A DNA stretch of 64,000 nucleotides from Didymella arachidicola (lineage: Eukaryota > Ascomycota > Dothideomycetes > Pleosporales > Didymellaceae): assembly GCA_016630955.3 (NCBI GenBank), contig CM049990.2, forward strand, positions 620,001 to 684,000, given 5' to 3'. Below, piece after piece: positions 20,644 through 31,095 of this stretch. The first letter of the stretch is position 1; each line of letters opens with the position of its first letter. The notes under the pieces are model-generated. The model worked only from the letters and a program-made list of their open reading frames with translations, was not told the DNA's origin and ran no database searches. The translations under genes and the position numbers were made by a program.

Positions 20644-22758
20644 TCAGTAGCCACGGCGACCATACATGTCGAAACCTCCTCCATACCCTCCCATGTCGCT
20701 CACCCTGCGAGTATGACCAGCTAGTGGCCTCCGCCGGCTCTCCTTGATGTGATTGATTGCCTCAGCAAGATCTGCCATGTTCAGATCATCCCCTGCAGCA
20801 CGATCGTCAATGTAACGAGCCTCACGCTGACCATATATAGGCTCTTTGAATGTGCTGGGCCGTGGTAGGCGTGGAGGATACCTTGCAATATCGAAGGGGT
20901 TACTCTGGGATACCTGGACGCTGTTGCGGCGGTCCACTCCAAGGCGAGGAGTGTACGTTTCCTCAAAGTACGAATCGCGGTGTTGAGGGTAGTCGTTGGG
21001 GTGGGGACTTTTACGTTGACGAGGCTCTACTTCACCGTAGATGTGGCTGGTATGTGGGTAGCCGAAGCTTTCCTGTCGGTGTGGCAGGTTGCGCGATCTT
21101 AGCCTGGGAGGCTGCTCGACGATGTCAGAGCGAAGCATGCTTCTACGGCGCTCGGGCTCGGAGAAGACGCTGTCATCTGCTGTATGGATCGATGAGTTGT
21201 CGTTGAACGATGCGGTTCCACTTTGTCTGTCCCATGAACCCTCGCGTGACATGGGCTCAGTGCTGTGCTTGTGCTTACGATAGTCTGGTGAAGTGGCACC
21301 GAAGCTATCGCGGCGAACGCGCTCTTTGACATGAGTAGATTTGTCGGCCCCAGCGGTGTTCATATGAATATGAATCGGTGGAAGTTGATACTTGGAAGAC
21401 CGTGGAGAGCTATCCTTTGACGACATAGGGCTGTACTTTCCCATGGGCGGTGGCTGGATGTAGTCCGAATCCCGCCGTCTTCGCTGCTCGGCCCGCGCAT
21501 GACTTCTGCTCCGACTTCTGGTCTTGCTATGTGATGTGTTGCGTCGAGATTTCTTGAATTGTGACGACTTCCGTGAGCGTCCACGCTTGGGCTTGCCAAT
21601 GTGGACGAATTCGCCATGTTCCACCTTGCGACCACGGAAGCGATCGGGGAGCGAGTCACCAGACTCAGTATCCCACTCGTCACTATCAGATTCTGAGTCG
21701 GACGAGGAATCCTCGTGGTGACCTTTGTGTTTCTTCTGCTTCTTGTGGAAAGATGGATCCAGGATCTCGATGGGTGGCTGACCTTGTCTCACCGCGGGGC
21801 CATGCGCAGCCCCCGGGAATGCACCTGGCATTGGTCGTTGTTGTTGCCCATGACCCGGCTGACGTGGCATACCATGGACAGCACCCGGTGGTGGAGGTAG
21901 AAAGTGAGCACCAGGCGCACCCGGCGGCGGCGGTGGTGGTGGCAGATTCGACATGCCATGTGGAGGTGGCGGCGGTGGGCCCATTTGGCCTGGCTGTGCA
22001 CGAGCCGGAGGTGGCGGCGGCCGCATTGGTTGGCCCTGCTGTTGCATGTGTCCGACAGGCTGCTGGACTGAGTGCTGAAGATTCCTCTGTGGCTGCGGCA
22101 TATCGTGGCCTGGATGAGCTGACTGCTGTGGAAACCCTTGGCCTTGATGTGCCGGTTGCAATTTTGGACCCATAGTGGCGGCAGCCCGGACAGCCTGAGG
22201 ATCTTCGTATCCAGATGGCCCAGTTTGCAGTATCACCGAGATACGTTGCAACTGCCTCTTCTGACGAGAAATCACTTTCCACTTAATATCGATACTTGCG
22301 ATCGACCATTGGATGGTTCTGTTGATGGCCATGAGTCCTTGATTTTGCTCTTCGACAAGCTCATTGAGAAGTCGGCGGGCATTACTAGAGGGGATTTCTT
22401 CCATGACACGCTTGACATTGTTCCTGGCCTTCTGGAACTTTCTGACGTCGTTTTGGAGGTCTTGTATGTTGACGTGTTGTTGCTCTGCCTCGACATCTTC
22501 CCAGCCTTCGGCGCCCTTTTGTCTCTCCAAAGTGAAGAGCGCAAACTGAGGATCATATTTGGCGAAGCCAGTCTGTAGGGGGGTTGCGTTCATCATGCCT
22601 CTTTGCTGACCCAAGGACCCTTGTTGTTGTGCCATTGGGTTCTGTTGTGCCATCTGGCTTTGCTGCATCATAGGGTTCTGTCGTTGCTGGCCGATATTCT
22701 GATGCGACGGCACCTGAGCTGGATGAGCTTGATGCTGAGCTGGGAATTGATGGGCCAT
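20644..22758 (-). CDS. Q/P-rich, RS-like protein with N-terminal helical region
   Basis: A single-exon frame of 704 aa from ATG 22758. The frame is open to 22902, but the added 48 residues look like translated leader. Order: a Gln-rich start with QQNPMAQQ-type repeats (1-60); a charged helical segment of about 100 residues containing ALFTLERQKGAEGWEDVEAEQQ and VRKFQKARNNVKRVMEEIPSSNARRLLNELVEEQNQ, possibly coiled coil; proline runs (PPPPPPHGMSNLPPPPPPPG); an acidic Ser patch (DSSSDSESDSDEWDTESGDS); then Arg/Ser-rich low-complexity sequence to a GGYGGGFDMYGRRGY end. The make-up suggests an RNA-binding or transcription/condensate-type nuclear protein, but I recognise no catalytic domain. Product function unknown; coding status is well supported by length and ordered composition. 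Confidence 0.82.
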   Translation of the reverse strand: MAHQFPAQHQAHPAQVPSHQNIGQQRQNPMMQQSQMAQQNPMAQQQGSLGQQRGMMNATPLQTGFAKYDPQFALFTLERQKGAEGWEDVEAEQQHVNIQDLQNDVRKFQKARNNVKRVMEEIPSSNARRLLNELVEEQNQGLMAINRTIQWSIASIDIKWKVISRQKRQLQRISVILQTGPSGYEDPQAVRAAATMGPKLQPAHQGQGFPQQSAHPGHDMPQPQRNLQHSVQQPVGHMQQQGQPMRPPPPPARAQPGQMGPPPPPPHGMSNLPPPPPPPGAPGAHFLPPPPGAVHGMPRQPGHGQQQRPMPGAFPGAAHGPAVRQGQPPIEILDPSFHKKQKKHKGHHEDSSSDSESDSDEWDTESGDSLPDRFRGRKVEHGEFVHIGKPKRGRSRKSSQFKKSRRNTSHSKTRSRSRSHARAEQRRRRDSDYIQPPPMGKYSPMSSKDSSPRSSKYQLPPIHIHMNTAGADKSTHVKERVRRDSFGATSPDYRKHKHSTEPMSREGSWDRQSGTASFNDNSSIHTADDSVFSEPERRRSMLRSDIVEQPPRLRSRNLPHRQESFGYPHTSHIYGEVEPRQRKSPHPNDYPQHRDSYFEETYTPRLGVDRRNSVQVSQSNPFDIARYPPRLPRPSTFKEPIYGQREARYIDDRAAGDDLNMADLAEAINHIKESRRRPLAGHTRRVSDMGGYGGGFDMYGRRGY

Positions 22759-25700
22759 CGTGGGAGAACAGGCTAGTGTTAGGCTAGATTGGGAAGGACC
22801 AGCTAAGCAAACATCAAGTTCGCTTGAAGTGTAAAAGAGCCAGAGCAGGAGGAAACGATTGAAGATACGACACTGTGATAGTAAGGCAAATGAAGCATTC
22901 AAAGGGGCCTATATAGACCTATGAAAGCTGCTCTGTGGCACCTCAAGATGTGTACGTTGCCCTCATACCAACGCAGTGGTTGCACCATGTTGACGCATCA
23001 GAGTAGGGTCCTTGTCGGGACTCGGCCTTCTCGATTGGCACTTATCCGACAAACTCAAACATAATCCATTGGTTGCGAACGAATGGTTCGCGAGCCCCGT
23101 TTGAAGACTGGTTGTGATGGCTCTGACCGGCAAAGCTACCAGGCTGAGGCAGACGCCTTGGGGTCAAGCAAATCAGAAGGGCAACCTCTCGACCACGCTG
23201 CCTCAGATAGTAATGCAGAGCCTCAAAGGCTCACCGGATACCCCATGAATCCTTCAAGCATGCATGCAGCCGAAACGTCATGCAGTAGAGTGACTTGAGA
23301 TGGAGGTGTAGCCACGGCCTCGGTGCAGGCTTCATGCCGGATTGAGTTTAATGATGGCAGCCATGCATGGTAAAATATCACTAGATCCGGTGTATTATGT
23401 CGGCAAAAGTGTAGCGGCAGATCAGGGCTTTCAAAGAAGTGTTGGTGGATTTGACAGCCGTTGATGGTTTGGTGGAGACGTGAACGACAGATGATCGCGC
23501 CTAGAGACCGCACAGACCACTTGCCGTTCTGTTCCCGCGTTCGACGCCCTCCCAAAAGCAGGCAACTGACAAGACTTCGCAGTTTGCCTGATGCCTTCGT
23601 GAAATGAGTGGCTTATCCTGTACGACGTGCACCTGATACTCCTGCATGTCTCCTTGCCCCTCGCAGCTGCCAGCGCATCAAACCCCAAACAAGATCATTG
23701 ACGTCAGGTTTGCCTCGAAGGCTGCGAAAGCTCGCGGAGGACCGCGCAGCTGCTCTCATGAGACACAGAAGGACTCTCTTCCTTTCGTGAAGCAATTGTA
23801 TCCCAATACGCATGTCTAGTTCATGCTGTAGTTAAGGCCAACAACAATGACTACGCGAGGTTTTGTCATCGAAAGACTACAAGATCCCTATAGGCATTGT
23901 TTCCTGTCCGGCAGCAACCCAAATGAAGCTAGGAAAGGACCTCACATGCTGCATGATATCTGCGAACTTGTTCGCAGACTGCAGTGATGATATCGTGGCC
24001 GGCTTGCCCTTCGTCTACAGCCCGCTCCACTTGCATGTGGAAGTCAACGCCCCGCTTCTGCATGCTGTCATGCCCTCCAATACTAGCAATCGATTCTGTC
24101 CACTAACCAGTCGGTGGCCCCCAGGCTGCATCAGATGCAAGCCAAAGATCCCATTTCGAGGACACCGGACGACTTGCATGCGTTCTGATTGCATAGTTCC
24201 GAATTCTGAAATCAGATCTCAGCCTTACCACTGCAATTCACTCAGTGGGTTATACAGAGTCGGGAGGCTCTGCCTGATAGGTCTCGGAGGACGGATATCC
24301 TTGTAAATTCGAAGGCTCCCATCTCACGAAAATACGAAAGAGAAGGACGGTTCCACCGGACGGCGCGAGCCGCCCTTCTTACCTCAATAACGTGCCGTCC
24401 CACTGTCGGAGAGTCCTTCGCTTGGCATTATCCTCCTGCGCCGTTCGTTCATCTTCCCGTCAGCTCGTTATCTCGGATCGCCGGAGAGGCCACGGTATGT
24501 CAAACTATACTGCCCCGGATGACAACTCCGTGAAGCCAGCTGATCAGAGGCCCCGTGTATGCATTGGCCAGGATGTATCAGGTTTCTCATCGACCATCCT
24601 GGACAGCTGAAAGCACAGCCCGGACTGACTCGTGGAGCAAAATCCTACACCCGTCAGCTACAGTCGATATACGCGATTGCACGATCCCGAGAGAATGTGG
24701 TGACAGCAGCGTTTTCACAGCTACAGGAAGTGATGGTGGCACGGGTCATGTCTACAAGCGATGACTGAACTCGCTCAATTACATCGATCTGTTATTGCAG
24801 CGTGGTTGCCATGAGTCCCCACAGCTGGAAGTAAACCTCGTCATCTATTCTGCTGCAGCTCGAATACGAGTCGATATCGTTGTTGGGCCCGATCGACGCT
24901 AGAGGACTAGAATCAAAATGTCGGTATAGCTCTCAAGGGATATTAGGTCATGAGATGCAAAGCCTCTGCCAGCTCAGCAACTGCAAGCGTCTTATGACAC
25001 TCAAACCCTTGACCAGTCGGCGCAAAAATGATAATCTTTCAGCGCTGCGCGTGTTGCAGGGAAGCAACGGACGGCCTTGACATCTGGGCACTGACAGGGT
25101 CGAGTTTACGCTGTCTCCACTTTTCGATCTTGCCTGTTCTGCTTATATTATTATCTCTCGTTCTGCCAGTCCTCAATGCTGCGTTTCAGGAAAAATTGGG
25201 TCTTTCGAATGAATGTATTATGCGCTATGTCCTTGTGTCGCTGACGACAGTCACTGCTATATCCGTAGGCTATCAACACAATACGTCGCTCGATTTATCA
25301 CGGCCCGCAGCTTTTAGATCGGTTAGCCAAAGATCCATTTCGGGTGTGCATCGAGCACGTGTCTTGTTTCGTGAACGTGTGGATTTATAGACGTGTCAAA
25401 AGCGCTTAGTGCCTTCTTGTGTACCGATCTTGGCATTAAATCAATATGTCTTACAACTGCATTCAATTATGCCGTTCGTAAGTCTGCCTCACTGTAAAGA
25501 TCGCGACAAAACCTTGCCTGCCTCTCACGATAGCTACTGTGCTCTGAATTTAATGCTTGCTGATATTGTATTATATGCTTCGCCGTGTCCCACCATTGAC
25601 CACAACCACACAAGCACGACGATTTGTGCGACATTCATTGAGCAATAGCGTAGTGAGGTATTTGTTACTGGCTCTCAACTGCACAGTATCCGGGCACATG

Positions 25701-27995
25701 ACTTGTATTGTAGATACGTGACGAGACCCCGTTGCTTAGGCTTCACAGGTATCTCAGAGAATGATTTGTCGCTGATGGTCAAAGGCCGTTGACAGCAGTC
25801 CACGACCTAATGAACATTCGTCGAAATTACAGCCTCGATCCTGTGCGCCTGGTGAATTGCGACATCTACCTCGAGCTTTTGAATTGGTTAACTCTTGGCT
25901 GTCAAAACCTCCGTCCGCTCTATCTATAATCCTGGCCAGCATGTGGAAGATTTGATAGGTAATGGAGCCAACATACACCTCTGACAAACAATGATCGATA
26001 TCACTGAGGTTGCAAAGTGACGTTGCGTAATCCTCGAGAGCTACCCCTCGTCGAGCACATGCCTGATTCCCATCGTATGGAATCGGCAACGGAGTGCTGA
26101 TGCGATCACGCACGATTCGCAATCAGCGAGTCCTTTGTAGGCTAAATAGGAAATCTTGTCACAGCATGCATCACTTGTACAGATGAAGCCCCAGTGCGTC
26201 TGTAGATACGCCTGGCGTGTGGCACGAGGCTGAACCGAGAAGTCGTCGCCCTTAACATCCTCAACAAAGACATGTTCACTAGCCTTGGTGTCCCGAGATG
26301 TAACAAGGCGCTCCAGTTCTTGGGACCGAGCCATGCTTCCGAAAGACTGCCAGCTATTACACTCACATGTCTGCATGTCGTCGTTTTGGTGCAAGTTGCG
26401 AGAAGTTGACCGCAAACCAGCTTCGAGACCACCGATGGCTGTGGCAGTGATTCGTGTGTCTCCTGCCCTCTCTGACTGATTGATTGCCGTACCATCGACA
26501 ATCTTTTTGTGGAGCAGGCTCGTCTGTGAAAATAAATTTAAGGAACATCTTTTTAGCAATTAAGCCATGATCAACGATCGCTGTATATTGATAATGCACC
26601 CAAGAAGCCTATACTTGATCTAGGGTGGATTCCTACGATACGGATCCCATGAGTATCCTCTCTTTTCTTCTTGTACTCCCCAGGCTTACTGGTTGCCTCA
26701 GTGTCATACTAAGATGATGCACTTATGTATAGCTTTATAATTCTGTTTCCGCCCGGCGCCATTGCTTTTCTATATGTAAGATTCGAGAAAGGTCTGACTA
26801 TAACCTGCTGATTGGAGACCAAGTCTCACTTTGGATGCATCTAAAGACGGCCTAAGATTCTGCTCGGTGTAAAAACCACAGAACAGATTCTGCCTGTCTT
26901 AGCCTTCGTTTTTGTACATATCCTCGAGATGTTACATCCCGTAGCTTGAGCACCAGGTTAAGCTTCAATTTTCAGAGTGGATCCTCGCGAGAGCTGAGAC
27001 CATCTCGATGCGCTAGCCCTGGGAGTGACACAGCTTTTGGTAGAGTCAGACCGTGTGGACAAAGCCAGGACAGCCTCCATCAGTTTGCGTCGTTGCGCGA
27101 GCTTTGAAGATGTCTGAACACCGCAGAAGACCTTCCTCTTGTCGTCAAACGTCTCCGATATGTAGCAAGGGAACTTCAACACGTGCGCTCACCGGACTGG
27201 CGACGCTGAATGCATGTATCTGATCAAATGTTGCGTAATGAGGGATTGCTCCTTGTCGAGCATCCTACAAAGCCTTAACATGTCCATCAAACGTCGTGCA
27301 ACGCTTCAGAGACCATCGTGAGACATGCAGAGACCGAATGCAACGCTAACCTGAAGAACGAAGGATAGTTTAAGAGAAAAGAATAACCCGTGAGTTATAT
27401 GCTGATGGGAAGCAAAGCCTACCGCAGATCAAACGTCCGTACCTGCCAAGTCATGCAGTCACTTGTGGAGCCCCCACTTCATCCCCAGCCGCTGGCCCTA
27501 AATCGCCTAAAGCACCTGACAGCCGCAGCAGCAGAATGATAGGCCGTCGCTATCGTTGACAAAGCCTCAGTCACTCGTATCCGGACAGGCAGTCTAGAAA
27601 TAACTTTTGCAGACGTCACTCGCCAATAGTTCGCTAAGTTTAGCACGCTGTAGACAAGCTATGGCCGGCATCCGAGCAACACGAGCCGACTACGAGCGCC
27701 CAACGCACGCGACAGGCCTAGCCCTTCGTACAGCTCGAGCGGTCTTGGACAGCCTTGGTGTTGCCGCGCAATCTGACTGGATGTCGATACGCGCGCTATT
27801 GAATGCTTATGCGATGACCTCAAAGGGGCTCTGTTTTTGAAGCCTCTTAAAGCGCGCGAGGGCTCTTGCTGAATCCGGGGTTTGGGTAAGAGTAACCTAT
27901 TTTACACTTTCACTACTAGGCCCTACTGTCAACGTTCTCTTGTCAGTGTTTCAGCTAAGACTTAGTATACCGTCGTTACTCGAGCTGCTGTGAAG
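22759..27995. other. Gene-poor 5.2 kb intergenic region
   Basis: No gene is called. Short frames occur on all strands. The densest cluster is on the minus strand at 25754-26559 (122 and 172 codons in overlapping frames), without a recognised family, possibly a decayed gene. Base composition is somewhat AT-richer at 25100-26800 than in genic DNA. The promoter of the Q/P-rich gene lies just above 22758. Confidence 0.55.
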
Positions 27996-28495
27996 ATGCT
28001 CCGCCAAACGTGCGTGCTTGTGTTCGGCCTTGCTGCGGCTGCAGTTGCACTGGAGTCGACCTGTGAGTAGTCCGCTCTTCTACGCAGGTTCAAGCATTGA
28101 TGTTTGCAGATACCGGACCGATGTTCAATCCCTCCGAGGCGGCACACTTCGACTACAGCTCTCTCGTCATTCCCACGCAGACAAATCTTCCGGCGATCCA
28201 GCCTACAGCGCAGTTCAGCATGGCGACCACAATTTCTGGCATCATACTGCCTACCACACCGCTTTCGCGTTCTTCTACTCTGGCATCACAAGCTTCCAGT
28301 CGTTCGAGCCAGTCTGCTTTGTCCACAGCGTCTTCAAGCGCATCGAGGTCGGCCAGCAGTACCGTGAACTCCGCATCTGCTTCCACAACGGCATCTGCTC
28401 CTGCTCAACAAAGCACCGGTGCTGCTATTGCAAACCGTGCGGGCGTCGTTGGTGCTGTTGCTGGAGGACTTTTGGTTGGGCTGGCCCTGGCTTGA
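27996..28495 (+). CDS. Small Ser/Thr-rich GPI-anchored cell-surface protein
   Basis: Exons are 27996-28062 and 28110-28495 with a 47-nt GTGAGT...GCAG intron, giving 150 aa. An N-terminal signal peptide (about 19 residues, core CVLVFGLAAAAVAL) leads to a short region without Cys pairs. A long Ser/Ala/Thr-rich stalk follows (about residues 65-125), suited to O-mannosylation. The protein ends in a hydrophobic tail GVVGAVAGGLLVGLALA after a small-residue region, typical of GPI attachment. Other frames over the same bases exist, but only this one combines a spliced signal peptide and a GPI tail. Likely a cell-wall or plasma-membrane surface protein; no specific family recognised. Confidence 0.8.
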
Positions 28496-28826
28496 TTTCG
28501 ACTTGGCTATTGTAAAGAGACGAGCTGCCAGAATGAACAACAGTAATTAGCGGGATAGATCCGTACTGGACTTTTGTGCATATTTATCTTCGACTCGGCA
28601 GTCTGCTGCACTGTCATGAACTGCAATGTATACACAAAGTCACAAAGTCTTATACAGACACGCTTCAAGTTGATTCATCGAGCATTTTCCATGTCTACAT
28701 AAGAGGGTATATTGATGGTATGCTCGTGAAGATCTGACAACAATGTGCCGCACTGTTGCACTTTTCCTGAACCCAAATCAACGCCTTGCAACGCCGCCCA
28801 GATGCATGTGTAGTCGTGCAGGAGCT
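28496..28826. other. Convergent spacer between GPI-protein and MRT4 genes
   Basis: About 330 bases expected to hold the two 3' UTRs. No coding signal. Confidence 0.5.
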
Positions 28827-29589
28827 CTACTCCTCCATAGCGTCAACCTCAATGACGGCTTCTGTCTTCTTCGAGTAGTAGGCCTTGATGTCGATCTTGA
28901 AATCAGCCATAGCGACGCCGAACATCTTCAACAGCGCAGTCTGGTGGCTGTTCATGACCTGACCCTCCTTGCATACAGTGTAGGGAGCGTCAAGTGTGAC
29001 CTTGCCCTGATCCAACCTGGTGGGCATGCCCCATTTCCTGATGGTTGTCTCAACGCTGTGGGGCAGAGCGACGTCCTCATCAGCCGGTACCTCACCACCT
29101 CGCGAGTAGACAACACCAGCGGGGATTGTAAAGGTCTGGGTGGCGGTCACACCAGCACGCGCGAAGTCGGTCTGCGAGTATGCAGCAAAGTACTCAAGAA
29201 CGTCGGCAGGCTCGCGGTTGGTAAAGAAGAGACCAACGTTACCAGCGAGGTGCTTAGTGAGCTCGGAAAGGTTGGTGAGGTGCTCCTCAGCAGGCGTGAT
29301 GCCCAGGGCTTTCGCCATGACCTTGGTCTTGCCAAAGAAGAATCTGCGCAAACGTTACTAAAGAACTTTGTGCCTTATGATTCGTGACCTAGATTTACCG
29401 GCTGTCAGAAAATTCAGCGCGCACTTCCTTGAGGTACGAGTTGCGCATGTTCTCAACAGAGAAGACGAAGATGTGCTCGAAGTTTTCAGCGGCCTCTTGG
29501 ACGTTGGCGAAGAGCTTCTGTGAGAGCTCCTTGCCCTTCTTGTCTGTCTTAGTAAGGTGCACGACCTTCGCACGCTTTGACTTGGGCAT
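28827..29589 (-). CDS. MRT4: Ribosome assembly factor MRT4 (uL10/P0-like)
   Basis: Mrt4 occupies the P0 site on nuclear pre-60S particles and is replaced by P0 in the cytoplasm. Exons are 29589-29399 and 29343-28827 with a 55-nt intron, giving 235 aa, close to the yeast protein. Features: MPKSKRAKVVHLTKTDKKGKE basic start, IFVFSVENMRNSYLKEVR, FFFGKTKVMAKALG, GLFFTNREPADVLEYF, and the insertion GGEVPADEDVALPHSVETTIRKWGMPT typical of the P0/Mrt4 fold. The acidic P-stalk C-terminus of P0 is absent, which separates Mrt4 from P0. It is divergently paired with MDM10, 232 bases between start codons. Confidence 0.95.
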
Positions 29590-29821
29590 TCTGGCGGTGT
29601 TGTGGTGTTTTGTGAACTTTGGTGTTGTTTCTCGAACTTTTTCGACCTGCCGAACTTTTTCTTATGGCGTCGCGGTGGGGAAGCGACCACCGAACTCTAG
29701 CGTGCTGCAGCCGCGGCTTAAGCCCCAGAGCTCCACCAGAGGTCACTGTCCCTCCGTCAAGCAAGCTCCGAGCTCTCGATTCTCTCGCGCGCTATCAGCA
29801 TGCTTCGCTAGTGACAGCGAC
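29590..29821. promoter_or_regulatory. Short bidirectional promoter, MRT4/MDM10
   Basis: Only 232 bases separate the two ATGs, so the two genes must share promoter DNA. No specific element is claimed. Confidence 0.65.
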
Positions 29822-31095
29822 ATGTTGGATTTCATGGAGAATGTGCAAAACGCATTCTATGAAGCTTCGCACTGGAACCTAGACAATTCGTATGGCGCGC
29901 TGAACACCACAGCACGAGGTACGCCGCAGCACTCCAGGCGCATAGTTCACGAGCTTACATAGGCAGCATTGCTCGACTTCCAGATACCCCAAGGCCTGCG
30001 CTTGCAGATATCGTCCCTCGCCGCGCCCAACTTCGCCACATCTTACACCTTAGGGAGTGTAGGCGTTGTCGATGGCTCTGTATCTTACTTGTACTCTTCA
30101 CTGCCTCTGAGGAAGGAGTTCAAGAGCTCCCACATTGACCTGAAGAACGTCATACGAGGCTACAAGCATGTGCAAGACCTCAGGCGGCCGGACGATAACT
30201 GGTGGTGGGAGCTCTGGCATGCTGGCAATCGGGTAGACCGCAGAAGTAAGCTCTGCACGGCATGCATTCGCGCTCGTGACTGATAGTCGCAGACACACTG
30301 CTCTATGGACGGGTCTTTTTGCCCCAATCGAGACTTGAAGCTTTGTACTTGCGCCGCCTTACGCCCACACGACAGCTTCGAATTGCCGCCGTCAGTGACT
30401 CGAACCTCAACAACGGAGGCACGATCCTTGCCCTGTTACAGAACGATGTCGGGAAATACAGCACCGAATACATGTACAGCACGGACTCTGCACTGATGGG
30501 CGTGCGAGGCCTCTATAATTTCGGCTCTGATCCAAGGAACGCGCCAACCGAGCCGACATCTGTCGATCAGGTGGAACCGGTGCATGGTCGCTTCAGCGCA
30601 GGCGCGGAGCTGTACTATGGCTTGCTGAACAAGAGTGGAGGTATCAGCACAGGCTTACGGTTCACTACACTGCCACATCATCAGGGATTTCCGTACACCA
30701 TGACCCTCACGCTGAATCCGTTGATGGGCAATCTCTCGTCCACCTACTCGGTGAAAGCTGGGTCTAGTCTGGCGCTCTGTTCCCGCTTCGACTTCAACTT
30801 CTACTCGTATGAGAGTGAGCTGCAACTTGGCTGCGAATTATGGCGGCGCCGCAGCACCACAGATATTGACTGGGCGGTGAAGAAGCTGCGCTCAGATTGG
30901 AAACAGCGGACTATCTCTCCGGACGACGATGTCTCCGGTGTGCTCAAAGCCAGAGTAAATCAAGATTGGCACGTGGGGGTGCTGTGGGAAGGCAGGATCA
31001 AGGAACTGCTTTTCACACTGGGTGCAAGCCTGGACCTCAAAAAACGAGAGCAGATCTTCCGATCCGTTGGCCTCGAGCTGCAGTACTCTTCGTGA
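29822..31095 (+). CDS. MDM10: Mitochondrial distribution and morphology protein MDM10
   Basis: A beta-barrel of the mitochondrial outer membrane, member of the ERMES ER-mitochondria tether and of the SAM assembly machinery. Exons are 29822-29918, 29967-30245 and 30293-31095 (introns 48 and 47 nt), giving 392 aa. Landmarks: the start MLDFMENVQNAFYEASHWN, NTTARALLDFQIPQGLRLQIS, NTLLYGRVFLPQSRLEALYLRR, alternating amphipathic strands through the middle (RFSAGAELYYGLLNKSGGISTGLRF), and a C-terminal beta-signal ending VGLELQYSS. Slightly shorter than many orthologues, probably in a loop. Confidence 0.95.
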
